Made by a program: the position numbers and the translations under genes. Below the pieces are notes generated by a model that searched no databases, was not told where the DNA came from, and worked only from the letters and a program-made list of their open reading frames with translations. 64,000 bases of DNA from Chloroflexota bacterium (GTDB lineage: Bacteria > Chloroflexota > Dehalococcoidia > Lucifugimonadales > GCA-2722455): assembly GCA_002722455.1 (NCBI GenBank), contig PBMB01000012.1, forward strand, positions 62,001-126,000, given 5' to 3'. Of the stretch, positions 49,594 to 58,294 are shown piece after piece. Position 1 is the first letter of the stretch, and each line of letters starts with the position of its first letter.

Positions 49594-49884
49594 ATGAGCA
49601 CTGAAACAAGAGACGATATTCTCATTGAAGAAGACAATAAAGGGACTTTTAAAAAGAAGCTAGAAAAATGGATTAAAATCATTTCTACCAGTTTTAACAT
49701 TTTTACATTTGAAGATTTTAAAAATATTTCTGGTGATGTTATTACACGAATCAATGAAAGACCTGTTTATTGTGCTATTCGAGAGTTACCCAATGCCTTA
49801 GATAAGTTTATTGAAAATCGTGACAACGTTGTTAATTATATCGTTGATATTTGTGATGTCAGTCCATTCCAAATGAAACCTTAA
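49594..49884 (+). CDS. hypothetical protein
   Basis: 96-aa ORF, AAAGGTT RBS. Confidence 0.55.
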   Translation: MSTETRDDILIEEDNKGTFKKKLEKWIKIISTSFNIFTFEDFKNISGDVITRINERPVYCAIRELPNALDKFIENRDNVVNYIVDICDVSPFQMKP

Positions 49885-49947
49885 AAATGTTGAATCTTTT
49901 TGTGGATTGGTGTATCATTAATCCACACTATTTATGAAGGTATCATT

Positions 49948-50337
49948 ATGACGATTTTAACACAACCCTATGGAAGCAAAGGCTGGCGAGTTGTCTTTGA
50001 ACACGGACACAACGAAAGTTCTGAATTTATCGTTCAAGAAGTTGACGAAAACACTATTGACTGGACTGTTATTTCTCGTATTCCTACAAAGTTTTCTCAA
50101 TACACACAACTAACAGCAGAAGATATGTCTAACGACTTAGAAAACTCTGAAAGTATGGCTTTTCATAATTTTAAAGCATTGGAAAATGAATATGGTTTTA
50201 GCCCTATGAGCACGTTTTCTGGTGTTGCTGATACTGATTTCTTAGATAATGTTTACACTCATTCTTGGCGAAATAAAACAGGTAAGGACGTTCCATTTTA
50301 TAAAGTTATTCTTGGTTTTATTGAAATGCGAAGCTAA
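49948..50337 (+). CDS. hypothetical protein
   Basis: ATG 49948 (MTILTQPYGSKGWRVVFEHG). Confidence 0.65.
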   Translation: MTILTQPYGSKGWRVVFEHGHNESSEFIVQEVDENTIDWTVISRIPTKFSQYTQLTAEDMSNDLENSESMAFHNFKALENEYGFSPMSTFSGVADTDFLDNVYTHSWRNKTGKDVPFYKVILGFIEMRS

Positions 50338-50508
50338 TTTACGAACAACAAAGAAGAGGTCAGTTGACCTCTTTTTTTATCTTTTTAATTTTGAATATTG
50401 TATCCTTCGTCTAGATTGTAAAAATCAAAATCTAAAAGGAAATTTAGCCAATACTTGTTTTTTTTCATTCTTTTTGATACTATTGCTCTTCTGAAGAGAG
50501 GTTTATAT

Positions 50509-51033
50509 ATGAACATACAAACAAGCAAAGATTTAATTGATAATGGTTTTGTTATTCTTGAAAAAGAAAAGCTAGAAGAATACTCTTATGTTAATAGTTG
50601 TGAGAAACAAAAACTCATTGAATATGCAAAACTAAAGATTCGTAATCGACTAATGGATAACTACCTACCTGCTAATGGTCAACATTGGAAGTTAATTAAA
50701 GAAGACGACGACTTATACATATGTTGGGCTAGACCTGATATTCAGACAAAGGAATGGCTAAATGATAATGGATATCTTTGGATTGTAGACAAAACTATTC
50801 AAGATACTCCGAATCCAATTGAAGTTGAATTGGAGAGATATAGAAAAGGGTTATACTCAGATGAGATAATTAAAGACAAGAAACTTGCTCAAGAAATAAT
50901 GCACCACGAAATCCTTTTAAATTCCTCGGACAACGAAAATCATTTTATGTTTGTATACCTGTTAGAAGAAGACATTATCGGATTTGTTAAGAAAACATAT
51001 TTAAAAGTAGGTTTATTCAGAAAAAACCAATAA
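50509..51033 (+). CDS. hypothetical protein
   Basis: ATG 50509 (MNIQTSKDLIDNGFVIL). Confidence 0.65.
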   Translation: MNIQTSKDLIDNGFVILEKEKLEEYSYVNSCEKQKLIEYAKLKIRNRLMDNYLPANGQHWKLIKEDDDLYICWARPDIQTKEWLNDNGYLWIVDKTIQDTPNPIEVELERYRKGLYSDEIIKDKKLAQEIMHHEILLNSSDNENHFMFVYLLEEDIIGFVKKTYLKVGLFRKNQ

Positions 51034-51250
51034 CAAGAAAAGGCTTAGATCCTTCTAAGCCTTTTTCTTTAAATGTATCTGGATTTTCGCTTTAAATATT
51101 TCTTATCTCGTTTCTTTTCAAGATAAGAGTTAACGCCTAATGTAATTATCAAATTTTTTAACATAAGTTGTAACCTTTTATAGATTTAATGATATTATAT
51201 TATAGTGTATTTATGCTCAATATTTAATAAAAAAATATTTTAAAAAAGTA

Positions 51251-51279
51251 TTGACGTTAGAACAAATATTGCATATACT
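51251..51279 (+). promoter_or_regulatory. strong sigma70-type promoter
   Basis: TTGACG (51251-51256), 17 bp, TATACT (51274-51279). Confidence 0.75.
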
Positions 51280-51285
51280 TATTTC

Positions 51286-51438
51286 AACTCTTCGAGAGAA
51301 GACTAGCTTTAGTGTCCACAATGACACATTATTAAAGCGAAGATTTTATACAGATTCATAAGTCTGTGTATTATCCAACGGTGGGGCTACCTGGATTCGA
51401 AAACATTTAACCCATAAAAATCGTTGGAGAATCAAATT
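51286..51438 (+). promoter_or_regulatory. Structured, RBS-sequestering leader of RNA ligase gene
   Basis: TCCAACG(51374-51380)/CGTTGGA(51422-51428) covers the GGAG RBS; upstream hairpins CTCTTCGAGAG, TGTC-CACAAT-GACA, ACAGA-TTCATAAG-TCTGT; loop contains GGGGCTACCTGGATTCGA. Confidence 0.7.
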
Positions 51439-52095
51439 ATGAAAAAAATCAGCACTGTATTTATTATTAACCGTGAAACTAACCTTGCAACTGCAGACGT
51501 ATTGAAAGGCAATGAATGGGTAGTAAATGGTGAAGGCTTGGCTACTGTGAAGTTTGATGGTAGTTCTTGTTTAATTAAGGACGGAGTTTTATTTCGTCGT
51601 TGGAACAGAAAGCTAACTAAAAAAGCAATGAAAAGTAAAAGTTTCGCTGCTCGTAAAGGTTTAGAATTCATTCCTGACGAAAGTATGTTTAGACCCGTTC
51701 CAGAAGGTGCAATAAAATGTAATGAAACTTTTGACGCAAAAACTCTACACTGGCCACATTGGGTTCCTGTAGGTGAAGATCCAGCAGATCTTTTACACGT
51801 TGAAGCTTTTGAAGCACTAAAAGCAGAAGGTAAAGTAGAAGACGGGACTTTTGAGATTTGTGGACCGAAAATTCGTTGCAACCCACACAACTTCGATAGC
51901 CACGTATTGCTTAAGCATGGTGACGTTGTTGTTGAAGTGGAAGATCGCAGCCTTGAAGGTATTCGTGCTTTCTTAGAAGGCTTTGACGGTGAAGGTCTTG
52001 TATTCCACCATCCTGATGGTCGCATGGCAAAGGTCCGATGCAAGGACCTTAACATTGCTTGGAATGAAGAAGCTGACCCACGAGATAAGCGATAA
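51439..52095 (+). CDS. RNA ligase (DUF5565/Rnl-like nucleotidyltransferase)
   Basis: ATVKFDGSSCLIKDGVLFRRWNRK (KxDGSS), TFEICGPKIRCN, DGEGLVFHHPDGRMAKVRCKDLNIAW. Confidence 0.85.
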   Translation: MKKISTVFIINRETNLATADVLKGNEWVVNGEGLATVKFDGSSCLIKDGVLFRRWNRKLTKKAMKSKSFAARKGLEFIPDESMFRPVPEGAIKCNETFDAKTLHWPHWVPVGEDPADLLHVEAFEALKAEGKVEDGTFEICGPKIRCNPHNFDSHVLLKHGDVVVEVEDRSLEGIRAFLEGFDGEGLVFHHPDGRMAKVRCKDLNIAWNEEADPRDKR

Positions 52096-52117
52096 CAAAC
52101 AACCTTGGCAAGCAATA

Positions 52118-52150
52118 AAAAAGGCACTCTAAAGAGTGCCTTTTTTGTTT
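52118..52150 (+). terminator. rho-independent terminator
   Basis: AAAAGGCACTCTAAAGAGTGCCTTTTTTG. Confidence 0.85.
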
Positions 52151-52166
52151 TATTTTAAATTATTTA

Positions 52167-52532
52167 TTATTTTTGTTCCAAGTGTTTTTGATAAAAATAG
52201 CTTATCAGAAACGAATAAAATCCTCTAAGACCTTTTACTGGCAAATCTGTATTTATCTGTGTTACCTCATATTCATACTTATGATACGGCTCAGAAGGAT
52301 GGTCAATCATAAATGCATGAGTATCATTCAACTCTTCATACATATCTTCTAATGTTTTTTCATCTTCAATGATTGACATCCATTCAATCTTCACTTTATC
52401 ATTTGGTTCAATAAATTCTGCTAAACTTGGTAATGTCCAAGCATATGCTGAATAATTAAAATAAGCTTCTGTGTCATATATTTCTTCATTAACTTTAATT
52501 AGAACACTTATTGAGTGTGTCTCAGCCGTATC
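52167..52532 (-). pseudogene. 5'-truncated gene remnant
   Basis: Frame stays open upstream of the called start (DTAETHSISVLIKVNEEIYDTEAYFNYSAYAWTLPSLAEFIEPNDKVKIEWMS...) to a stop with no ATG or RBS. Confidence 0.5.
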
Positions 52533-52902
52533 TTATTTTTTTTGCTAAAAAATGACTTTATGTTTTAGATTGTATAAAATATTTTTGTCTAAGACTAAGA
52601 GAAAAAAGATATATACAACACAAATGAACCACTTAAATCTTTAAAAAACTTAAATGAAGAAAAAGAAACACTTCAAACCAATATAAAAGAAATGTTTATA
52701 TAGCAAAATTCATTAGACGAGTTGATTAAAAAAGTGCAAAAATTTAATTTAAAGATATCTTCTTTGAAAACGTGTATGTTTTTAAATTTTTTTAATTTAA
52801 TTATATCGAAATAGTTTTCAAATAAAACAAAAACCGCCCAATTGGACGGTTTTTTGTTAGCCAAAAATGGCTAATTTTCTCGGATTCGTTGTTTTTGGCT
52901 AT

Positions 52903-53193
52903 TTAAGTATTATCCACTATATTTTCATTTGTCTCAGCACAATATACTGATACATTAGAAGTGAAACCGTAGGCTCGATGAATCAACTTAATTGCTTCTT
53001 CACCTGTTTTTGCTTGAATAATACCAGCACTAGGATTACAGAAAGGGCGTTTAAAAGCCCAAGATTTCATTTGAGCAGTTTCTTCAAGTTTAGCAATCTT
53101 TTTCAATAAATTGTCTACACAGGAGTGATGACCATCTGTGCCTTGCTTCCATTTATAACCGCAAGTGCAACATTCGCACATTTCTTTTGACAT
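52903..53193 (-). CDS. Cys-rich N-terminal hypothetical protein
   Basis: MSKEMCECCTCGYKWKQGTDGHHSC. Confidence 0.65.
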   Translation of the reverse strand: MSKEMCECCTCGYKWKQGTDGHHSCVDNLLKKIAKLEETAQMKSWAFKRPFCNPSAGIIQAKTGEEAIKLIHRAYGFTSNVSVYCAETNENIVDNT

Positions 53194-53203
53194 AGTATAT
53201 ACC

Positions 53204-53656
53204 TTATTTGTTTTCTAATAAATTTGATTCGTGTTGCATTGAACCTGAGTTGCTTATTTTTAGGTTTAACGCTTCAGGACCTATTTCTGCTAGTGCAAGA
53301 ACTACCATTTCAATATCAATTGAATAAGCTCGATTTGGCTCTAATACAAAGAAGTTTGGAACTTGATCTCTATCTTCAAATTGTTGTTTAATAATTGCCA
53401 TACCCGAAGTCATATATTTTGATACTTCTGTTAAAAAATTTAAGTCTAACTCACCTTTATAAATACGTGAAAATTTTGAATAATCACGATCTTCTTGGAA
53501 AAAGAAAAGAAGTGTTTTATCGTAATCGACATCAATCAATAAATTACCGTCAATCTTGTAAGGATAATCATCTTCAGTAAATTTTTCTCGCAATGCGTTA
53601 AGGTCAATTTCTATATTTTCTGATTTCATAACCGTAACATCATTCGACCAACCCAT
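53204..53656 (-). CDS. hypothetical protein
   Basis: 150-aa ORF. Confidence 0.65.
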   Translation of the reverse strand: MGWSNDVTVMKSENIEIDLNALREKFTEDDYPYKIDGNLLIDVDYDKTLLFFFQEDRDYSKFSRIYKGELDLNFLTEVSKYMTSGMAIIKQQFEDRDQVPNFFVLEPNRAYSIDIEMVVLALAEIGPEALNLKISNSGSMQHESNLLENK

Positions 53657-53805
53657 TTTAAATCCTCTTTCTATATAACTAATGTCCTATTTTATCAAAT
53701 TAAAGAAGGAAAAGCAACACAGAAATATCTTAATCTTTTTATTGTTTTTTGACTCTATGTATAGTATGATACCCTTATGTTTTTTGAAACAATAAGGCTA
53801 GAAAA

Positions 53806-54432
53806 ATGTCCGACACTATGTATTTACTTGACTCTTTAAGAGTTGCCGAATCTTCTGAAAATAAGATTTATGAAATCCAAGATAAACTATCAAAGACCAT
53901 TGAAGATTCCAAAGAATCTATTCTTCGTCTTCAAGAATCTGTCACTGAAAAGACAAATATTATTCATCAAGTTGAAAATATTGAAGATGAAATTTCAAGT
54001 GGTAATGAATTTTTGAAAGCACATCTTATTGTATTAATTGTTGCTGCTGTATTTTTCTTCTTCTTTTTAAAAGGAGAAGGTATATTAAATGTCAGCACTT
54101 ATCTTCAATCTCTATCTGTTTTTGTTTTCTCTACTATTGTGCATTTTTCCATTGAATATAAAGGCAGCTTTAATGAATTAAAAAAAGCATCTAAAGATGC
54201 TTTATCTTCACGTTCTTATTTTAAAAGAACTAAAAATGTTAAGCAAACTGCAAACAATAGTATTAATGAATACGAAACTTACATTTCTCGTTATCAAGAT
54301 ATTTTAAATAAAGCAGAATCCGAAATTTACGAATTAGACGATTCTTTGTTTGAGATTCAAAGAGAAAAGACTAATCTAGTTGACGAATTATTCAGTAATA
54401 GTGAATGTATAGCCAGATTAAAACCAGAGTAA
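53806..54432 (+). CDS. coiled-coil membrane protein
   Basis: Coiled-coil, TM pair (HLIVLIVAAVFFFFFL / YLQSLSVFVFSTIVHF), coiled-coil. Confidence 0.65.
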   Translation: MSDTMYLLDSLRVAESSENKIYEIQDKLSKTIEDSKESILRLQESVTEKTNIIHQVENIEDEISSGNEFLKAHLIVLIVAAVFFFFFLKGEGILNVSTYLQSLSVFVFSTIVHFSIEYKGSFNELKKASKDALSSRSYFKRTKNVKQTANNSINEYETYISRYQDILNKAESEIYELDDSLFEIQREKTNLVDELFSNSECIARLKPE

Positions 54433-54540
54433 TAACTCGATTATAGTTGAAAAAAAGAGCACTGCGTTGTGTTCTTTTGTTTACTTAACTGCTTAGTTTT
54501 GCTATAATTTAACCACATTAAAAAGAGTATAGGTAATCAA

Positions 54541-55128
54541 ATGTCTAATTGTCAAAACAACTGCAATAATTGTTATTATCGTGGAAATGCCATTGGTTCT
54601 GGTCATCACGCAACTTGTAATTATCCAGATATGGATGAAAAAACAAAAATTGATATTTCTTTGTTATCAATGGCAAGTTTTACAAGTTTTAACGAAACTT
54701 TAAAAAGCCAATTTGGATTTACCACGAGCAATCATGCTGTTGTTAGTGGTTGGTTTTCTTTTCCATTAGATTTTGATCCTGTTTGGATTGAAGGTGAATG
54801 TAAGAACCATTCAAATATTAGAACACCAGAATTTATTTTAATGATGCAAAAGTGGAGACGTGTAAGCACTTTTGTTGCTACGATTACTGCATTGGTTGAG
54901 ACTACTGAGGTAGAAATGAATGAAAGCTTTCAAGAAGTCTTAGACGCATTTGATAATTTAAAAAACAATGATATGCCAGAGGACATGAGTGTTCTTAGTC
55001 CAGAAGAAAAACAAAATGCATATTTAGGTTTTATTAAAAGACTTGATGAAATTGAAAGCATTTTTATGAACAATGGTGCAATAGACAAAATGAAAGAGCA
55101 TAAATTCTCAGCTCCTTTATTTCAATAA
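54541..55128 (+). CDS. Cys-rich N-terminal hypothetical protein
   Basis: MSNCQNNCNNCYYRGNAIGSGHHATCNYPD. Confidence 0.65.
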   Translation: MSNCQNNCNNCYYRGNAIGSGHHATCNYPDMDEKTKIDISLLSMASFTSFNETLKSQFGFTTSNHAVVSGWFSFPLDFDPVWIEGECKNHSNIRTPEFILMMQKWRRVSTFVATITALVETTEVEMNESFQEVLDAFDNLKNNDMPEDMSVLSPEEKQNAYLGFIKRLDEIESIFMNNGAIDKMKEHKFSAPLFQ

Positions 55129-55168
55129 TAATACAAAAAAAGACACTCTCACAGAGTGTCTTTTTTCT

Positions 55169-55525
55169 TTATCTCATTGTTCTACGTCTTGTCGATTTTT
55201 TCTTTTGTTTAACAGTCGGTTTTTCATCTACAAAATCTTCATAAACTTCATCTAATTTTGCCAATTGTTCTTCATCTGCGTGTTCAATTGTTTGTTTAAC
55301 ACCGTCCACAATTGTAAATATTTCTTCACCACTGAAATCAGATAATACTGAATATGCTTTTTGTCTCGCCCCTAAATCTTCATGAACTTCAATAAATGTC
55401 ATGTTTGCGAATCCATATTCTGTTGATTGACCATCTGACCAATCCATTACAAGCAAATCTTCCTTATTTGTTCTGAAATAGTTAACTATTTCATTTAATT
55501 TATCTTCATGTGATACTTCTGACAT
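55169..55525 (-). CDS. hypothetical protein
   Basis: MSEVSHEDKLNEIVNYFRTNKEDLLVMDW. Confidence 0.6.
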   Translation of the reverse strand: MSEVSHEDKLNEIVNYFRTNKEDLLVMDWSDGQSTEYGFANMTFIEVHEDLGARQKAYSVLSDFSGEEIFTIVDGVKQTIEHADEEQLAKLDEVYEDFVDEKPTVKQKKKSTRRRTMR

Positions 55526-55676
55526 TTTATTCTCCTTATTTTGCCTTTCTTTAATTATATCATTCATTTATATTTTTAAAATAGTTGTTTTTATTTTTTG
55601 TTTAAAAAATAATTAATTGTAATGCAATCTTTATTTTGTTAATATACTTAGACATTCAAAAAAGAGATTATCATTT

Positions 55677-55934
55677 ATGCAAGAGCAACTAGAGCAAGAC
55701 GTTAACCGTATCTTAAAAGACAAACATAACATTACTCACCGTGTAAAAGTGTCTAATGTAACGACAGTAGGCGCACACAGACGTTGTTCTGTTGAAGTCG
55801 GTGAAGGTTGGGTATTTGACGGTATTATTTATGAAGAACTTGACGGGCATGGACAATTTGAATACAAACCTGAACATGTTGCTGAACTCATGGTTGATAA
55901 AATTAAACGTTATTTTAAATACGGAAAAAAATAG
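55677..55934 (+). CDS. hypothetical protein
   Basis: 85-aa ORF. Confidence 0.6.
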   Translation: MQEQLEQDVNRILKDKHNITHRVKVSNVTTVGAHRRCSVEVGEGWVFDGIIYEELDGHGQFEYKPEHVAELMVDKIKRYFKYGKK

Positions 55935-55941
55935 TGGTTTT

Positions 55942-56310
55942 ATGAATAAAGAAAAATCGATTTTTGAAAACACTAAAACCAAAAATATTACTTCATTTGA
56001 AGAATGGTATGTTTGGTATAGCCAAAATACTGAAAATATTGAAAAATACGGTCAGACTCAATGCTTATTAAGTTCTAATGCAAATGTTTTTAAAGATATT
56101 TATGGCGAACAAGATTTCTGCACGTATGATTCTGCTAACCGACGACTTTGGGCTTGGAAGCAAGAACTTCCCTCTGGTTTTATTTGGTTAATCAGTGACA
56201 ACAAAGAACGTGGAACAAGCTACGAAGTTTCAGAAGGTGTTGAATGGTTCGACATTCAAAATTTTATTGAAGACTTAAAAGAAGTGTTATTTAAGAAAAA
56301 ACAAGGTTAA
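55942..56310 (+). CDS. hypothetical protein
   Basis: ATG 55942 (MNKEKSIFENTKTKN). Confidence 0.6.
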   Translation: MNKEKSIFENTKTKNITSFEEWYVWYSQNTENIEKYGQTQCLLSSNANVFKDIYGEQDFCTYDSANRRLWAWKQELPSGFIWLISDNKERGTSYEVSEGVEWFDIQNFIEDLKEVLFKKKQG

Positions 56311-56312
56311 AC

Positions 56313-56978
56313 ATGGTTAAATTAAAAACAAAAGACATTATTGCTAAAATTGATGAGTTCTTTGAATCTGAATTTTTACCCGAAGAAAAATCAGATTGGA
56401 AAAGAGCTATGAAAAAAACAGCTACTTTTGACAATATCTCACAGCGAACACTTTTAGAATGCGGAAGAACAACAGATAAAATCATTACGCTTAATGGTAA
56501 ATACAATTGGCGTGTTTACCGAGATAAAAAAGAAGAACAAGAAAACGTTTTTGTTATTGACGACGGTGAAGAAGTGTTATTGCTTTCTATTGGCAACCCA
56601 CTTATCCCAATTAATAAAATTAAATTTGGTATTAATTTAAAAACGCCTTGTTTCAGTGACGATGTAAGTGTTGGTTTTGTTTTCTGGGTTAACGAAGAAG
56701 ATTATCCTGACGAATCTCGTATTTCTGGTGATAGTATTGGTCACAATGCAATTATTGGACTTGAAGACGAAATGTTTAAATTGGGTTATTCTGTTGATTA
56801 TGAAGCCGAAGGGGAAGGTGTTTTCTATAAATTCAAAGAAGGTTCAACATTTGAAGAAACTAAAGATCCTGACAATAGAATCTCTTTTACCGATTTTGAA
56901 GTTATTAAAGATATCTTAATCAATCGTTTTGGCATGACTCACGACCCTGAGTTAGATGAATATATTCATGTTAATTAA
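56313..56978 (+). CDS. hypothetical protein
   Basis: 221-aa ORF immediately downstream of the previous one. Confidence 0.7.
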   Translation: MVKLKTKDIIAKIDEFFESEFLPEEKSDWKRAMKKTATFDNISQRTLLECGRTTDKIITLNGKYNWRVYRDKKEEQENVFVIDDGEEVLLLSIGNPLIPINKIKFGINLKTPCFSDDVSVGFVFWVNEEDYPDESRISGDSIGHNAIIGLEDEMFKLGYSVDYEAEGEGVFYKFKEGSTFEETKDPDNRISFTDFEVIKDILINRFGMTHDPELDEYIHVN

Positions 56979-57177
56979 TAAATATTGAGCATAATATTTG
57001 TTTGAATTTTTCTAAAATAATTAGTGACAAAAAGCCAATAAGTTGATATAATTCTTTACATTGATTAACCGACTACAAAGGTATTTATTATGCGTTAGAT
57101 TATTAAACCACCATAATTCTCAGTTAAATCTTAATCAAAATTTTTTATTATCATTTAACTTAAAAGAGAGAATTATT

Positions 57178-57960
57178 ATGTTTGAAGAACTAAATCACAA
57201 AGAAAAAGAAGTAACCCTTAAAGAGATCGCAAAAGTCATTTCTAGCCTGAGATTTCGTGTCAGAAATGGTGAAGATAGATTGCGAGAACTTCGTCGTAAG
57301 CGTGTTGACGTTGAATATGTAAACAAACAGAACGAAACAATTGTTAGCTATGCTCAATCTGTTTTACCATTAATGAAAGTATTTAAAATGGAAAAAGATC
57401 GACTTGTTTACCCTGACGGACACCGTTTAAGACTAGGAAAGGCTAGATTTGAATATCGAAGCAAGATTGAGAATCCTGATGCTGAATACAATGGAATTAG
57501 ATTTGCTTTTTCAAGTGACACTAATTTGATTGAATATGCGTTTGAAGTTCTACCTTTATCTAACTTTGAAGGTAAGGTTAAAGAAGAAGCTCGAAAAGCT
57601 TATAACTTTTACCCTGAAAGAGATATTCAAAATCGAACCGATAAGTGGAAACTTCTTGATTATTTAAGAACTAAAGAACTTAGTGAAATTGAAGCGACTT
57701 CTGTTTATGGCATTAAGCCTGTTATTAAAGACTTTCGATTAGAGGAAGATATTAATACATTAAACAGAGAACTTTCTTACACTAAACAGTTGATAGGTGA
57801 GTTATCCAATACTTATTCAGCAATGGCTAGTCAAAATGATCTCTTTGACCTTGTTATGGAAGTGTTTAACAACTCTGAATTAAATGAAAAGGAAAAAGAA
57901 ATTAAATTGAGTAGGTACCGTGGTCGTAAGAAACACTATTCAGATTACCCTGAAATATAA
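57178..57960 (+). CDS. hypothetical protein
   Basis: ATG 57178 (MFEELNHKEKEVTLKEIAKVISSLRFRVRNGEDRLREL), AAGAGAGA RBS. Confidence 0.65.
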   Translation: MFEELNHKEKEVTLKEIAKVISSLRFRVRNGEDRLRELRRKRVDVEYVNKQNETIVSYAQSVLPLMKVFKMEKDRLVYPDGHRLRLGKARFEYRSKIENPDAEYNGIRFAFSSDTNLIEYAFEVLPLSNFEGKVKEEARKAYNFYPERDIQNRTDKWKLLDYLRTKELSEIEATSVYGIKPVIKDFRLEEDINTLNRELSYTKQLIGELSNTYSAMASQNDLFDLVMEVFNNSELNEKEKEIKLSRYRGRKKHYSDYPEI

Positions 57961-58057
57961 ACGATAAAGCCGCTATGCGGCTTTTTCTTTACCAATTGTT
58001 TTTTGTTTGTTATAATCAAATGCACAAAAAATTAACAATATTAATTTGGAGGGAAAA

Positions 58058-58285
58058 ATGACAATCGCAGAACTATTAAACAGTTGTTCCGTTAATGATC
58101 GACTTACAGACGATGACGGCAATTTTTGGACAATAAAAGAAACTTATGAAGAAAAAGGTGAGACTGTTACCATTTCTGTTCCTGATAAAGAAAATACCAA
58201 AAAATATGAGCTTTGGAGTATTGGTTTAGAAAAAGACGTTGTTATGCCAAACCTTCGAAAAGTTAAAGAAGAAAAAGAGGCATGA
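58058..58285 (+). CDS. hypothetical protein
   Basis: MTIAELLNSCSVNDRLTDDDGNFWTIKETYEEKGETVTI; GGAGGGA RBS. Confidence 0.6.
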   Translation: MTIAELLNSCSVNDRLTDDDGNFWTIKETYEEKGETVTISVPDKENTKKYELWSIGLEKDVVMPNLRKVKEEKEA

Positions 58286-58294
58286 GCCTCTTTT

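Noticed and set aside
51374-51430. Complete or permuted tmRNA gene
   Set aside because: Only the 5'-end/D-loop-like string is present; no matching T-arm, acceptor 3' strand (TAGCCCC...ACCA) or tag reading frame found.
51432-52127. 231-aa minus-strand ORF
   Set aside because: Shadow of the RNA ligase gene; composition is Ser/Pro/Arg-rich as expected for an antisense frame, no RBS.
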